Below, piece by piece: positions 15,572-25,330 of a DNA stretch of 33,300 nucleotides (the stretch's first letter is position 1; every line of letters begins with the position of its first letter). The DNA is from an uncultured Verrucomicrobiota bacterium. Lineage in GTDB: Bacteria; Verrucomicrobiota; Verrucomicrobiia; Limisphaerales; AAA164-E04. The stretch covers positions 1-33,300 of the forward strand of contig CAJXVR010000039.1 in the NCBI GenBank assembly GCA_913061285.1, in the 5' to 3' direction. The notes beneath the pieces were generated by a model that ran no database searches, was not told the origin of the DNA, and saw only the letters and a list, made by a program, of their open reading frames with translations. A program made the position numbers and the translations under genes.

Positions 15572-18500
15572 TTAGCGTTCGGTTGCTGGAACTTTGTCCG
15601 CTATCGTCTGGAAATAGGCATTGATAGCGTCGCGATATTTTTCAGGGGGGACACTATCGCGTCCTTGGAGAATATCCTTCTCGAGCTGTGAAACGAGAAT
15701 GTTCCACGATTTCTTCGGAGCTGCTGGACCGGTTCCTTGGGACGCCCCCCCGGCCATCGTGCCTTGATGTTTAGCTTGAAGGGCTTTTGCCGCTGCATTT
15801 GCCGCCTTTTGCAAACGGTCTGCTTCTGCCTTCGCTTGGGCTGCTTGCGCCTGGGCTGCCTTTGCTTGGGCTTGAGCCATTGCGTTGCTTGGGGTAGAGC
15901 CTGATTCGGGTTTCATCCAATCTGTCATCAATGAAACGTTGATCGGGCGGTTAGGAATTCCTAGGGATTCTTGCGCTTTCATTTCATTTTCAAGCATCGT
16001 CAATAAATCATCGAGCGACTTGTTGGCACCTGGAGCAGAGGGGGCAGGAGACTCGTCCATTTTCTCGATCATTAGATTGAGGAGTCGATCAAAACTCGAT
16101 TCCGCTAATGAGTAGGCGGTAACCAAATGCGTTTCCATCTCTAGAGCACTCTCCCAATTCCCGTCAGCAAGATTCTCTGTGGCCAATGATTGCGTATAGA
16201 GGATGTCGGTCTGAACAATACGGACCAATTCGTCTGCCGTTTGTCCAATTTCTTCAGACATCGAGGAAACCTGTCCCTGGAGGACAACGATCTTGTCTTT
16301 TAAGGTCGTGGTGTCCTGTTCCAAAGTGTGCTGTACTACTTCGGCAGCTTTCGAGAAATCGTCTTCCTCCAAGGCTGTCATTATTCTCATCCATCCAGAG
16401 TGATTTGAAATAAGTGTTTCGACTTCCTCGAGACGGTTGGCGATGTAGACGTCAATTTTAGGCTCGTCGTCAATCTCATCACTAAGAAGGGGAAGGTGTT
16501 CGTGAAGTGAGCGGAGGTGTTCGAGGGCTGTCGTGGCATGTTCGAGTCCTTTGTCGAGTTCGTCTCGAGAAACCTCGGAGAACGCGTGGCCTAATTCTTC
16601 GATTAGTTGTTGCGCCTCTTGTGTCAGCGGAGCAATCGCGACGTGCTGTGGATCTATCGTCAGCGGTAGCCAGGTTTCCATGTTCTCATGCATTTTCGTG
16701 CTGCCTTCCAGTGTGTCGCTCATTCGGGCCGCATACTGCTGGCGAATGGCTCTTGCCAATTCTGAACGCTTCGATTCTTCCGTTTGGTGCCAGCTTTGCA
16801 CCTGTTCTTTGAGCGTTTGTTGTCGCAATGCTAGAAGGGTCATTTGATCCCGTTGGGAGGTTCCTTGAAGCTCCATCATTGCCAAGTATCGCCGCAGTAG
16901 ACGCGGATCTTCAGCCAATAATTTGGCGAGTTCATCCATGATCTGCTTCTTCTCTTCCAACAGCTCCTTGAGTTGTTCGACGTAGTCATCGTCTACTTCA
17001 GCTAGTTTTCGATCGTAGGAATTGAGAGCGGGTTTCTTACTGCCAAGCAGTTTTTGGCTGTTCTCGAGAAAGACCTGATGCATTTTCGCCAGTCGCTGCA
17101 TTGCATCTTCAATTTTCTTTTCTCGTTTGACGGCTTCGTAGGACTGATCCAGTTCGTTCAAGTCCGCGATGGCGCGCTCGACATGAAAACGCCCTGATTC
17201 AAGTCGAGCATCTGTCTTTTCTGTTTCTTCGGTCTTGATTGCAATCAGGGACTCTTGCGCTGGCACGATATGATTGCTTCCGATGTTCTGCAATTGAAGG
17301 CCGATGAAGGCGTAAGGGGTTCCGCTCGATTTCGAGATCAGCTCGGCAATGGCGCTTTCAGACTGGCGGAGCTGATCTCGGCTTTGAACCACCAGCTCTA
17401 GGAGGGGGTCTGAATCGTTGGAGCTTGGATCTGCCGCTTCAGACTGCGCCGATTCAATAAAGTCCAATGCTTGGGCGAGAAGGCCTTTCAAACGTTGAAG
17501 AACAGGGTCAATGGCTAGTTGCAGTTTTTCTTCATTGTCGCCCTCAAAGGAACCTGCCCATTCGTCGATGGTGATGTTTCTGGGTTTACACTCCGATGAT
17601 TGTCCAGTGTCGAGCGATCGCATGGCCATATCGTTCGGCGGTGGGGAACTTCCGTTTTGGCTCTCCGCGGGCTCGGACTCTTTTAACTGTTCCGTGGCGA
17701 CCAGCTGCTTTGAGGTATCCTTGGAATTTGAAAGTGCTTCGTCACTCGTTGAGTCCCCGTATTCACGTTCAGATTTCTGGCTCTCATCCGGTGACTGGGC
17801 CAGATTGTCGAGGGTGTTCTCTGAATCTTCAGGATCAGAATTGGCCTGGCTCTCACGGGTATCGGTCACGGAAATCGCGTAGGATAGTTGGTCCCCCTGT
17901 TCTAGGGCGAATTGGCTAAGATCAAGTTCAATTTCTTTGCGAATAGATTTCTCTCCCTGTGCTTCCTTAAGGTCGATGGGAAGCCGAGTCGTGAGCTCAT
18001 TGCCTTCGTTGTCAGTCTGAGACACTATGATAGCCGCTTCCTTAATTCCAAAATCATCGTTTGCCTCAAATTCAATCGCAACGGTATCGTTCGCTTTTCG
18101 TGCCGTATCTCTAGTAGGATCGAGGACCCGAACCGTGGGGGGGAGATCTTGATAGACGATGAAGCGGCTTCGTGGCTTCGTCTTGTTCTCTAAGTCATGG
18201 GCATTTCTCAATACCGCCTTGAATGCCATGGTCGCTTTAGGTTGCTCCACAAAGCGATACCATCCATCGTCAGTCAGGGTAAGCGGTTGAGGGGCTTTAT
18301 CATCGATTTCGAGACGCAGCTCAGTGAGCGGCTGATCTGCCTTGAATTGTAGGTCAACCTTGCTCCCATCAAGGATGCGAAGTCGATGGGGGAGGCTGGT
18401 CAGCTTCTTGTGTGGCAATTCGCTATAGCTCGGTGCTTCGACGTCGAGACGAATGGCAGTGATCTTCGGCCGGCTGACGGCGGTTACTGCTTGCCAATCC

Positions 18501-19336
18501 GTTCGTCCATCGCCTGATTGAACTCGAAATTCAAAGGATTCGTTGACCGATTTGATTGGAAAGGCAAAACGGCTTTGGTCGGACTCGTTGCTAAGCATGA
18601 GATGCAGCGTTTCTTCTCCGCCGGGACTTCGCATTGAAACATAAGTGGCATCTTCATGGATACGTCCGCTAATCTTGGCCTCGAGCTTGAAGGCCTCACG
18701 CAAGGGGACATTTTGCGCTGTGGTTAGCAATTCAATCTTAGTCAGGGAAGCATCGGCGCTCGGTAACCAAAACCGCGTTAGGAGAACTCGCGCCTGTGCC
18801 ACATCCCAGACCACAAATACGAGGAGCAATGCGCAAACACCTGCTAACCATCTTGATGCTAGTTTCAGAGGTGCGTCCGGGATGATTTTCTCCGCATTGA
18901 CGTGAAAGTTAAGACTTCGCGCTTCTTCCTTTACTGCGCGTATTAGGCTCTCAGATCCGCGAATATTCTCCGGGTCTTGGTTGTTTGAGAGTTCAGCAAC
19001 GGTAGACCAACGTTCCTCGAGGTTGGGGGTTGCCTTGTCTATGGTGCGTGCGATATCGATTCCACTTGGCCGTCTGATTAGTGGAATAACAAGCCAGATT
19101 GAAAATCCAAGCACTGCGAAACCAAGGCTTCCTAAGGTCATGGTCCATCTTGCCCATGGGCTCAGCCAGCCGATAATCAGGTCGAGCAGCATTGCTGCCA
19201 GCATGATTGCCAGGCCGAGGGCAAGGCCTCGCACTAGGCCTTGCAAGCAACGAATCCTAAAATCCCTTCGACGAACCTCGTCCAAGCCTTGGGCAATCTC
19301 GCTCGGAATGCCTTGGGAGGGTTTTGAATCTTTCAT
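15572..19336 (-). CDS. Giant DUF4175-like membrane protein
   Basis: A 1254-aa protein, last gene of the MoxR cluster. ATG 19336 is preceded by GGAAAAGCT. Three membrane helices lie at ~35-57, 64-86 and 162-180. A large extracytoplasmic region of beta-sandwich-like segments follows (~185-480, including APSYSELPHK and DLPPTVRVLDPTRD). Next come an acidic Ser/Glu/Asp-rich linker (~500-590), a long coiled-coil-rich section (~600-1110), and an Ala/Gln repeat (AQAQAKAAQAQAAQAKAEA, ~1150-1185). The C-terminal block contains LEKDILQGRDSVPPEKYRDA. The layout matches DUF4175-type proteins that accompany MoxR/vWA genes; no biochemical activity is established. Only 54 bp separate it from the upstream vWA gene, so it is very likely co-transcribed. 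It could scaffold the cluster's vWA proteins across the membrane (inference). Confidence 0.85.
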   Translation of the reverse strand: MKDSKPSQGIPSEIAQGLDEVRRRDFRIRCLQGLVRGLALGLAIMLAAMLLDLIIGWLSPWARWTMTLGSLGFAVLGFSIWLVIPLIRRPSGIDIARTIDKATPNLEERWSTVAELSNNQDPENIRGSESLIRAVKEEARSLNFHVNAEKIIPDAPLKLASRWLAGVCALLLVFVVWDVAQARVLLTRFWLPSADASLTKIELLTTAQNVPLREAFKLEAKISGRIHEDATYVSMRSPGGEETLHLMLSNESDQSRFAFPIKSVNESFEFRVQSGDGRTDWQAVTAVSRPKITAIRLDVEAPSYSELPHKKLTSLPHRLRILDGSKVDLQFKADQPLTELRLEIDDKAPQPLTLTDDGWYRFVEQPKATMAFKAVLRNAHDLENKTKPRSRFIVYQDLPPTVRVLDPTRDTARKANDTVAIEFEANDDFGIKEAAIIVSQTDNEGNELTTRLPIDLKEAQGEKSIRKEIELDLSQFALEQGDQLSYAISVTDTRESQANSDPEDSENTLDNLAQSPDESQKSEREYGDSTSDEALSNSKDTSKQLVATEQLKESEPAESQNGSSPPPNDMAMRSLDTGQSSECKPRNITIDEWAGSFEGDNEEKLQLAIDPVLQRLKGLLAQALDFIESAQSEAADPSSNDSDPLLELVVQSRDQLRQSESAIAELISKSSGTPYAFIGLQLQNIGSNHIVPAQESLIAIKTEETEKTDARLESGRFHVERAIADLNELDQSYEAVKREKKIEDAMQRLAKMHQVFLENSQKLLGSKKPALNSYDRKLAEVDDDYVEQLKELLEEKKQIMDELAKLLAEDPRLLRRYLAMMELQGTSQRDQMTLLALRQQTLKEQVQSWHQTEESKRSELARAIRQQYAARMSDTLEGSTKMHENMETWLPLTIDPQHVAIAPLTQEAQQLIEELGHAFSEVSRDELDKGLEHATTALEHLRSLHEHLPLLSDEIDDEPKIDVYIANRLEEVETLISNHSGWMRIMTALEEDDFSKAAEVVQHTLEQDTTTLKDKIVVLQGQVSSMSEEIGQTADELVRIVQTDILYTQSLATENLADGNWESALEMETHLVTAYSLAESSFDRLLNLMIEKMDESPAPSAPGANKSLDDLLTMLENEMKAQESLGIPNRPINVSLMTDWMKPESGSTPSNAMAQAQAKAAQAQAAQAKAEADRLQKAANAAAKALQAKHQGTMAGGASQGTGPAAPKKSWNILVSQLEKDILQGRDSVPPEKYRDAINAYFQTIADKVPATER

Positions 19337-19390
19337 AGCTTTTCCGATATTATTGGATCATTCATGGATGGATGAAATGGGGCAAGTGTT

Positions 19391-22177
19391 TTAAACCAGA
19401 CCGATTAGTTTGCGGCCGATCCATTCCAGGCTGAGGCATCCCACAAAGATCCATAGGTATTTCCACTGATTCCAAATTGGAATGCGTTTCGTGGACTCTG
19501 TGATCTTGGGGGCGAGGTCAAGGTTAGCGATCGCTGTCTCCAGAGCGGCAGGCGGTAGCAATACTCCATTGCCAGTACGTGCGACCTGGTTGAGTAGGGC
19601 TAAATTGCATAGCGGATGACGAAACTCAAGCGCGCCACTCGGATCAATGTTGACGATGGTCTCTATCTCCCCATCATAGCCTTCCGACGCTAGGAGGGCT
19701 GGGATAGGATCTCCGCCAAGAGTCAGCTTGACCTTTCCGGTTGGGGCACCATTAAGATTGCCTTCATAGGTTCCAGGCCGCGCCGGATTTTCGTTTAGCA
19801 GAATTTCGCTAATCAATGATTCTCCCTGGGTCACCGTAACCCGTGGTGCTGCCCCAGAAAAAACACTTCCGTCGAGGCGATAGAGCGACCCCGTGATCCG
19901 AATGGGTTCTCCCCGTTCATAGCTGCTCTTGTCCGTGGCAAGGCGGACTGTTCGTGACCCTTCCGCCAGATCTCGGGCAATCGACCAGCGAAGGAGTTGG
20001 CCCCAGAAGCGATGATGGTGGCGATCTCCCTGGCGATATCGCAATTGATAGCTGATTGGGGCGGAGAGATAAACCACCCGACCGCGTCCGACATAATGCC
20101 ATGAGAGATAAGATCTAAGAGGCGCGTTGGACGATCGCCCTTGAGCGTTTATTTCTGTAGCCGCTAAAAGACTGTGGCCGGTCGGCTTAAGTTGAGAATA
20201 TTCTGAGAGACTATAGACGGGAAGGCGTCGACTCATTTCTCGCCATAGGGAATCACTTGCCACGCTGGATGACTCGAGTTGGACCGGCATGGTGTAGGAG
20301 CCTTCGGGTGTCACACTCAGAGAAAAACCTTGGTCTTGTCTGATTGGGTGATCTCCTTGCTCGACGGGTAATAGTGATTCTAGAGGCTGGTTTTCAAAGG
20401 CGCTCGGCATGTTTTCACGCCCAGCAATGACAATGAGATTACCTCCGTATTCCGTGACGTAGCGACGAAGCAACTGTTGATGCTCCAGCGTTAGCTGCTC
20501 GGGACGGACATCTCCCAGAATGATGATTCGATAACGCATCCACTGTTCATAATCGAACGGGAATGTCGGTGGCGAGACCATGCGTCCTCGACTGCTGTGC
20601 CGAGGTTCGAAGATCAGTTGCTCATATTCCACACGTTCATCGCGATCAAACAGGTTCACCAGATAGCGAAATTCCCATCGGGGAAGATTGTCAGCAATGA
20701 GCACACGAATTTTGTCTTCCATCACGTGAATGGATAGCTTGTTCAGATTGTTCTCTGTTGATTTCTCATCTTCAAGAGCCTGGATGCGTACTTGAAATTC
20801 GTGGCGTCCCAACTGACTGGCTTTCCACTTTAGCTGTATTCTTGAATCAAAGATCTCCCTGCGAATGGCGATGGTTTGTTGATCGACGACGGCGCCATCG
20901 GCCAAAAGTTCTGCACGCACTTGTTCGCCCGAACAGCGATAGGCCGTAATCATCGAATCGACCACGACCATATCATTCTGATACACCGCACGCGGAGCCA
21001 AGGTATGATGGAGAATGACATCTCGCGGCATCTTGGTGTTTCCAATCGGTACAATGAATAAGGGCACTTCCGAAAGGTGCCCGGCGACTTTAGTGGGATC
21101 ATCGCCGCTATTGTGCCCCCCATCCGTGAAGACGAGGGCTGCCTCCAGTTGGCTGTCGGCAGAGTCCATCGCTATTTGTTGCAATGCTGAAGAGAGGTCT
21201 GTGCTGGCCGCATACTCACGATCGGAGTCCTCCAATTTACTTGATTTTGATAGAGGGTGGACCTGGTCTCCGAATTGATATCGCGCGATATGGGCTTTTT
21301 CTTCTAGTTCTGCGAGCCAGCCTCCTTCAGCCTTCTTGAGTAGCTGGTGCACTTTGTCAGAGCGTGAACGGGAAGACCCCTGTTCCAAACGACCCAATAG
21401 GGGGCGCGTTGGTACGGCTTCCTTCGTCGCCGCGATGCGATCAGTAAGGTTGCCCAGGTTTCTCACGATTGAGTTCCACTCCTCGGCAAACTGCAGCGCT
21501 AGTGTTCCATCGCCATTGGAAAGAGCGGTTCGCATGGCTGTTCCACTCGGGGAGTTCAGACTCTGGGTATCGAGCTGGGTGGCCAGCATTCTTAGTGACT
21601 CTGCTTGATCCGAAAGCTCTGGCGGCAAGGAATTGGCTAGACTTCTCAATTCATTGGCACTTTCGTCTATCTGCAGTGCGAGTTTCTCAAACTCAGATTC
21701 CATGCTCTCTAAGGCGTCTCCTTGCGGTAGGGACCGGACCATAGAACGAATCTCGGCACCGATGTTTGCTAATCGGCCCATCTCTTGATCCATACTTCGA
21801 AGTAATTGAAGTTCGGGCAGATTTTCATCGAGCCAACGGAGATTGTTGCCAGATTCATCGATTGGATCGACGAGTTTCATGCTGGCCGATTGATCCACCA
21901 AGATAGCGATCGATTTTGTGACCCGATTCGAAAGCAACTGGACGTAAGTGGGCCCCAGAAGCATCCACATCAGAGCCATTAAGGCACCGATTCGAAGCAG
22001 GGTGAAAACCGGAATCCATTTCGATCGATCGGTATGTTCATAGTCTCGCTTTCCGAGCCAAAGGGTGAGTCCGATCAATCCTAGAAAGATAGGGATTCCT
22101 ATCCATAGCCCTAGAGGTCCCTCGAAAATGAGTTGCTGAAGGACGTTTGTTGTTTCGTTCTCTGGCACCTCGTTCAT
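19391..22177 (-). CDS. von Willebrand factor A membrane protein with glutamine-amidotransferase-like region
   Basis: A 928-aa protein. The start is ATG 22177, overlapping the stop of the upstream gene as ATGA. Two N-terminal membrane helices (~21-42, 54-75) precede a vWA domain with an intact MIDAS: DQSASM (Asp95, Ser97, Ser99), a Thr near 326 (STDLSSAL) and Asp352 (VFTDGGHNSG). About 170 residues of helical sequence (~105-275) are inserted right after the first MIDAS strand, which is unusual for a vWA domain. A flavodoxin/GATase1-like section follows (KIRVLIADNLPRWEFRYLVN, then GNLIVIAGRENM). A beta-sandwich segment comes after it, and a last membrane helix lies near the C-terminus (WKYLWIFVGCLSLEWIG). 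Related genes accompany MoxR/DUF58 in many bacteria. Metal-dependent protein binding outside the cytoplasm is the likely role. Confidence 0.88.
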   Translation of the reverse strand: MNEVPENETTNVLQQLIFEGPLGLWIGIPIFLGLIGLTLWLGKRDYEHTDRSKWIPVFTLLRIGALMALMWMLLGPTYVQLLSNRVTKSIAILVDQSASMKLVDPIDESGNNLRWLDENLPELQLLRSMDQEMGRLANIGAEIRSMVRSLPQGDALESMESEFEKLALQIDESANELRSLANSLPPELSDQAESLRMLATQLDTQSLNSPSGTAMRTALSNGDGTLALQFAEEWNSIVRNLGNLTDRIAATKEAVPTRPLLGRLEQGSSRSRSDKVHQLLKKAEGGWLAELEEKAHIARYQFGDQVHPLSKSSKLEDSDREYAASTDLSSALQQIAMDSADSQLEAALVFTDGGHNSGDDPTKVAGHLSEVPLFIVPIGNTKMPRDVILHHTLAPRAVYQNDMVVVDSMITAYRCSGEQVRAELLADGAVVDQQTIAIRREIFDSRIQLKWKASQLGRHEFQVRIQALEDEKSTENNLNKLSIHVMEDKIRVLIADNLPRWEFRYLVNLFDRDERVEYEQLIFEPRHSSRGRMVSPPTFPFDYEQWMRYRIIILGDVRPEQLTLEHQQLLRRYVTEYGGNLIVIAGRENMPSAFENQPLESLLPVEQGDHPIRQDQGFSLSVTPEGSYTMPVQLESSSVASDSLWREMSRRLPVYSLSEYSQLKPTGHSLLAATEINAQGRSSNAPLRSYLSWHYVGRGRVVYLSAPISYQLRYRQGDRHHHRFWGQLLRWSIARDLAEGSRTVRLATDKSSYERGEPIRITGSLYRLDGSVFSGAAPRVTVTQGESLISEILLNENPARPGTYEGNLNGAPTGKVKLTLGGDPIPALLASEGYDGEIETIVNIDPSGALEFRHPLCNLALLNQVARTGNGVLLPPAALETAIANLDLAPKITESTKRIPIWNQWKYLWIFVGCLSLEWIGRKLIGLV

Positions 22178-24390
22178 CCTTCCATTGTGACGGCCGCTAT
22201 CTTTGGATTGCGCTGGTAGGTGCACCATGCCGCCAATACGAGTTCTCCAACCACCAAGGCAAGCAGCGTCACCAAGAGCGAGTTGGCTATCGGAGTGGTT
22301 GGGATTTCCAACTCGAGGTCACTGGGCACACTGAGATTCCTGCCTCCAATTTGGAATCCGGGCATTTGTGAAATCTTTGAGAGTGCCGCTGCATCGAGTT
22401 TTGCCAGCGTTGATTCGTTGGGATCCCTGATGACGACAAACGGCGATCTTTGTCCATTGGCCGCGGAGGTGACTGTATAGGTTCCTGGTTCCTGAGTTTT
22501 GGTGAAACGGAATACCTGCTTAGGGGAATTTTCTTGGCGATTTATGTCGAGCGTCGTGTCATTGGGCAATTGAATGGAGAGCTCGCCCTGCGCTGCAGTC
22601 ATTGAGGCATCGAGCAGAATCGCTTCTCCTAGAGCGAGATTGTGTCGAGGAAACGAAGGGGCGGCTAAATACCAAATCCATTCATGCACCATTGCGACAT
22701 AGGACTGGCAGACTGGAAAATTACTCCACGTCAAGCCGAGTGGAGTAGCCAGGAAAATCGCTCGCCCGCGCCCAATTCCTTGTTCGACTGCCAAGGCATC
22801 GCCATGATCGATCCGAAGGAGAACGGATGTCTCCAAGGCTTGAAGTTCGTCAAACTGATGCCGTCGAAACACCTGGACGCGATCGATATCTAGTCGTTGC
22901 AGGTCAGCCAACAGTTGAGTTGCTGGATGGGATTCATTCGGGGGTTGAAGATGCTTGAATGCTTCCCGATTGTCAGGATCGCCAATCGTCGTAATGAGTG
23001 GGAGAGGGGATAGCCCGACGCCATCTCGATACCAGGTCTCGTTAAACTCGCTTGGGGTGATAGCGTCGCCAAGCGAAACCCAGAGCCCACCACCATTCTG
23101 TACGTAGCTTTGTAGTTTATCAGAGACAGAACGAGACAATCGATGGGGATTAGCGAGAATGATGCAGCGATAGGATTCCAGCGTTTCCTGTGCTAGCTCA
23201 GAGGTCGAAACAAGTTTTGGCAAGAACCCGGATTGCCACGTAGGGCTTGCCCCGGAGCCTTCTTCTTGAAAACCCAGACTGGCGAGCAGGTAGCCAACAT
23301 CCGTGTTTAGAGGGTCTGCTTGCGATGAACCATCCACGATAAGAACAGGGAGGGAATCGGTGATCGTGAAGATGAGATGGGCTTCGTTGTCTTCGTCGAG
23401 CACATCTCTGATGTCGATCTCACACCAGAGATCAAAATGTCCGGTTGCGTCAAAGGTATGGGTAACACTAACGGTCATTAAGCTCCCCGGAGCCAACGGG
23501 GGGATGCTCGAAATTCCAAGCGACTCGTCCTCCGAATACCAGTGCAAAACGCTCGCCGCTGTTGCCTTGGTACCACGATTGTGAACCAGTGCCTCGACTG
23601 TCACCGGTTGATTGATTGCAGTGACCGTTCGGACGGTTCTTAGCTCGTCTACAGAGAGATTGGCTTGCTCGGAGACCGCCTGGTCGACGAAATCGAGATT
23701 GATCAAAGTCGGGCGTTCCTGAGCTTCAACCAGTCGATTAATTTCGGCCCAGGGGGTGGCATCATTCATTGCCCACCCTACCGATTGCCCATCGCTGAGC
23801 ACGTTGATGATGCGAATCATTTTCTCCTTATCCTCGGGGGTGTCCAAGACCCGATGAATTGCAGCGGTGAGATTGGCTCCTCCCAGGGTTGGTTCAAGCT
23901 GCCTGATCTGTGATCGAATGCGTCGGATTTCCGAAGGGTTGGCCTCGACGGGTAGTTCCTGCATCCATACCGGATTATCCCCAGCAATGATAACTTGAAG
24001 CGTGTCCGAGGGGCTAAGCTCTTCGAGAAGTCCATCCATTTTGTCTAGCATGCGATCGAAGAGAATCTCTCCCTCTTCATTCGCCGCCATCGACAAGGAG
24101 GGGTCAATCACCAAGACGACCGAACGCGGACCGCTGTGGCCCAGCCAGGTTACTGGAAGTAGAGGGCGGGACAGGGCCCCCACAATGAATAGGATCGCCA
24201 GAATCCGTAACAAAAGAAGCAGAAGATCGCTCATTTTCCAAAGACGTCGCCGCCTCGTACTAGCGGGTGCAAGAAATTGCATTGCCCCCCAGTTGAGCAC
24301 CTTCTGCTGTCGCCGGTTCAGGAGATGGATTCCGATTGGGATCGCCACGAGCGGGAGACCAAGGAGAAAGATGGGACTGAGGAAACTCAT
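22174..24390 (-). CDS. BatA-type vWA membrane protein
   Basis: A 738-aa protein with the classic BatA N-terminus (LSPIFLLGLPLVAIPIGIHLL, then basic RRQQKVLNWGAMQFL) and a second membrane helix at ~54-76. The vWA domain begins at ~88 with DPSLSM (Asp96, Ser98, Ser100), a Thr in GGANLTAAIHRV and an Asp in NVLSDGQS, so the MIDAS is complete. A CARDB-like beta domain (~240-330) follows, then a GATase-like section (LPVLIVDGSSQADPLNTDVG, GGGLWVSLGDA), and a C-terminal membrane helix (ANSLLVTLLALVVGELVLA). The ATG is one base after the DUF58 TAA stop, and its own TGA overlaps the next start, so translation is probably coupled through the cluster. Batch members are linked to aerotolerance, envelope integrity or protein-complex maturation in other species. 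Confidence 0.9.
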   Translation of the reverse strand: MSFLSPIFLLGLPLVAIPIGIHLLNRRQQKVLNWGAMQFLAPASTRRRRLWKMSDLLLLLLRILAILFIVGALSRPLLPVTWLGHSGPRSVVLVIDPSLSMAANEEGEILFDRMLDKMDGLLEELSPSDTLQVIIAGDNPVWMQELPVEANPSEIRRIRSQIRQLEPTLGGANLTAAIHRVLDTPEDKEKMIRIINVLSDGQSVGWAMNDATPWAEINRLVEAQERPTLINLDFVDQAVSEQANLSVDELRTVRTVTAINQPVTVEALVHNRGTKATAASVLHWYSEDESLGISSIPPLAPGSLMTVSVTHTFDATGHFDLWCEIDIRDVLDEDNEAHLIFTITDSLPVLIVDGSSQADPLNTDVGYLLASLGFQEEGSGASPTWQSGFLPKLVSTSELAQETLESYRCIILANPHRLSRSVSDKLQSYVQNGGGLWVSLGDAITPSEFNETWYRDGVGLSPLPLITTIGDPDNREAFKHLQPPNESHPATQLLADLQRLDIDRVQVFRRHQFDELQALETSVLLRIDHGDALAVEQGIGRGRAIFLATPLGLTWSNFPVCQSYVAMVHEWIWYLAAPSFPRHNLALGEAILLDASMTAAQGELSIQLPNDTTLDINRQENSPKQVFRFTKTQEPGTYTVTSAANGQRSPFVVIRDPNESTLAKLDAAALSKISQMPGFQIGGRNLSVPSDLELEIPTTPIANSLLVTLLALVVGELVLAAWCTYQRNPKIAAVTMEG

Positions 24391-24391
24391 C

Positions 24392-25306
24392 TTACTGTAC
24401 CTTAACCCGGGCTGCTCGTCGTTTGAGGTAGTGGGCTAAGGCTTCCCCTAGATTTCGATCGGTGGGCATTGGGACGTAGTCACATCCTAGTTCGCCACAA
24501 CGCTGCTTAAGTTGCTTTAGGAAGGTCTGAACATTGGCAAGATACTCTTTACGAACGAAGGCGGGGTCCAGATCTAGTTTCATGCCGAGTTGTTCCAAAC
24601 AGCGAAACCGCGACCACCCGGAAAACTCAAAGGTTAGTTCTTCCGGTGCCATGATATGGAATAGAATCACATCATGCCCTCGAGTTCGAATCATCTGAAA
24701 TACTTTGGCCAGATGTTCCACATCATCAAAACAATCAGACAGGAGAACAATCAGTCCGCGGCGCTTCATCCGGCGAAGAACCTTTTGTAGATTGTCGGCT
24801 AGCGATGTCTCGCCCTGGGGCGACGCGCTCTTCAATTCACTGAGCAGTGACTGGAAATGATTTGGAGTAGAGCGGGGCGGGATATAGGCGCGTAAATCAT
24901 CATCGACGACCGCTAACCCCGCTGCGTCACTCTGCCGCAGAACCAAGCGGGTGAGACAGACAGCAAGGGCCCGGGCATAGGCAAACTTCGGTGGTGCATT
25001 GAGCCCAAATTTCATGGAGCCACTCGCATCGAGGACGACCAAGGTCTGAAGGCAGGTTTGCTCGATGTACTGCTTGATGTAGTAGCGATCACTTTTGGCA
25101 TAGACCTTCCAATCAATCTGCCGGATTTCATCCCCCATTGTGTAGGCACGATGCTCGGCAAATTCAGCGCTTCCTCCCTTCAGTTTGGATTTGTGTCTTC
25201 CAGAGAGAATCCCATCGATGACGCGCGTCGATAAGAGCTCCAGGTTTTCAACCTGGGTCACATCGCCAGGATTGATCAAGCCTGCAATTTCAGCGGGAGC
25301 CGGCAT
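24392..25306 (-). CDS. DUF58 protein of MoxR cluster
   Basis: A 304-aa soluble protein starting at ATG 25306. The DUF58 signature is complete: FAEHRAYTMGDEIRQIDWK at ~50-68, then YAKSDRYYIKQYIEQT. A vWA-like core follows (TLVVLDASGSMKFG), with a DASGS metal-site motif and a later LIVLLSDCFDD strand. Length and order match the DUF58 proteins that pair with MoxR ATPases, where they are thought to act as partner or substrate adaptors. It lies 24 bp after moxR and 1 bp before the BatA-like gene. No Shine-Dalgarno is evident, which fits translation coupled to moxR. Confidence 0.93.
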   Translation of the reverse strand: MPAPAEIAGLINPGDVTQVENLELLSTRVIDGILSGRHKSKLKGGSAEFAEHRAYTMGDEIRQIDWKVYAKSDRYYIKQYIEQTCLQTLVVLDASGSMKFGLNAPPKFAYARALAVCLTRLVLRQSDAAGLAVVDDDLRAYIPPRSTPNHFQSLLSELKSASPQGETSLADNLQKVLRRMKRRGLIVLLSDCFDDVEHLAKVFQMIRTRGHDVILFHIMAPEELTFEFSGWSRFRCLEQLGMKLDLDPAFVRKEYLANVQTFLKQLKQRCGELGCDYVPMPTDRNLGEALAHYLKRRAARVKVQ

Positions 25307-25330
25307 AACTTCGTCTTTGCAGCGGACGAA

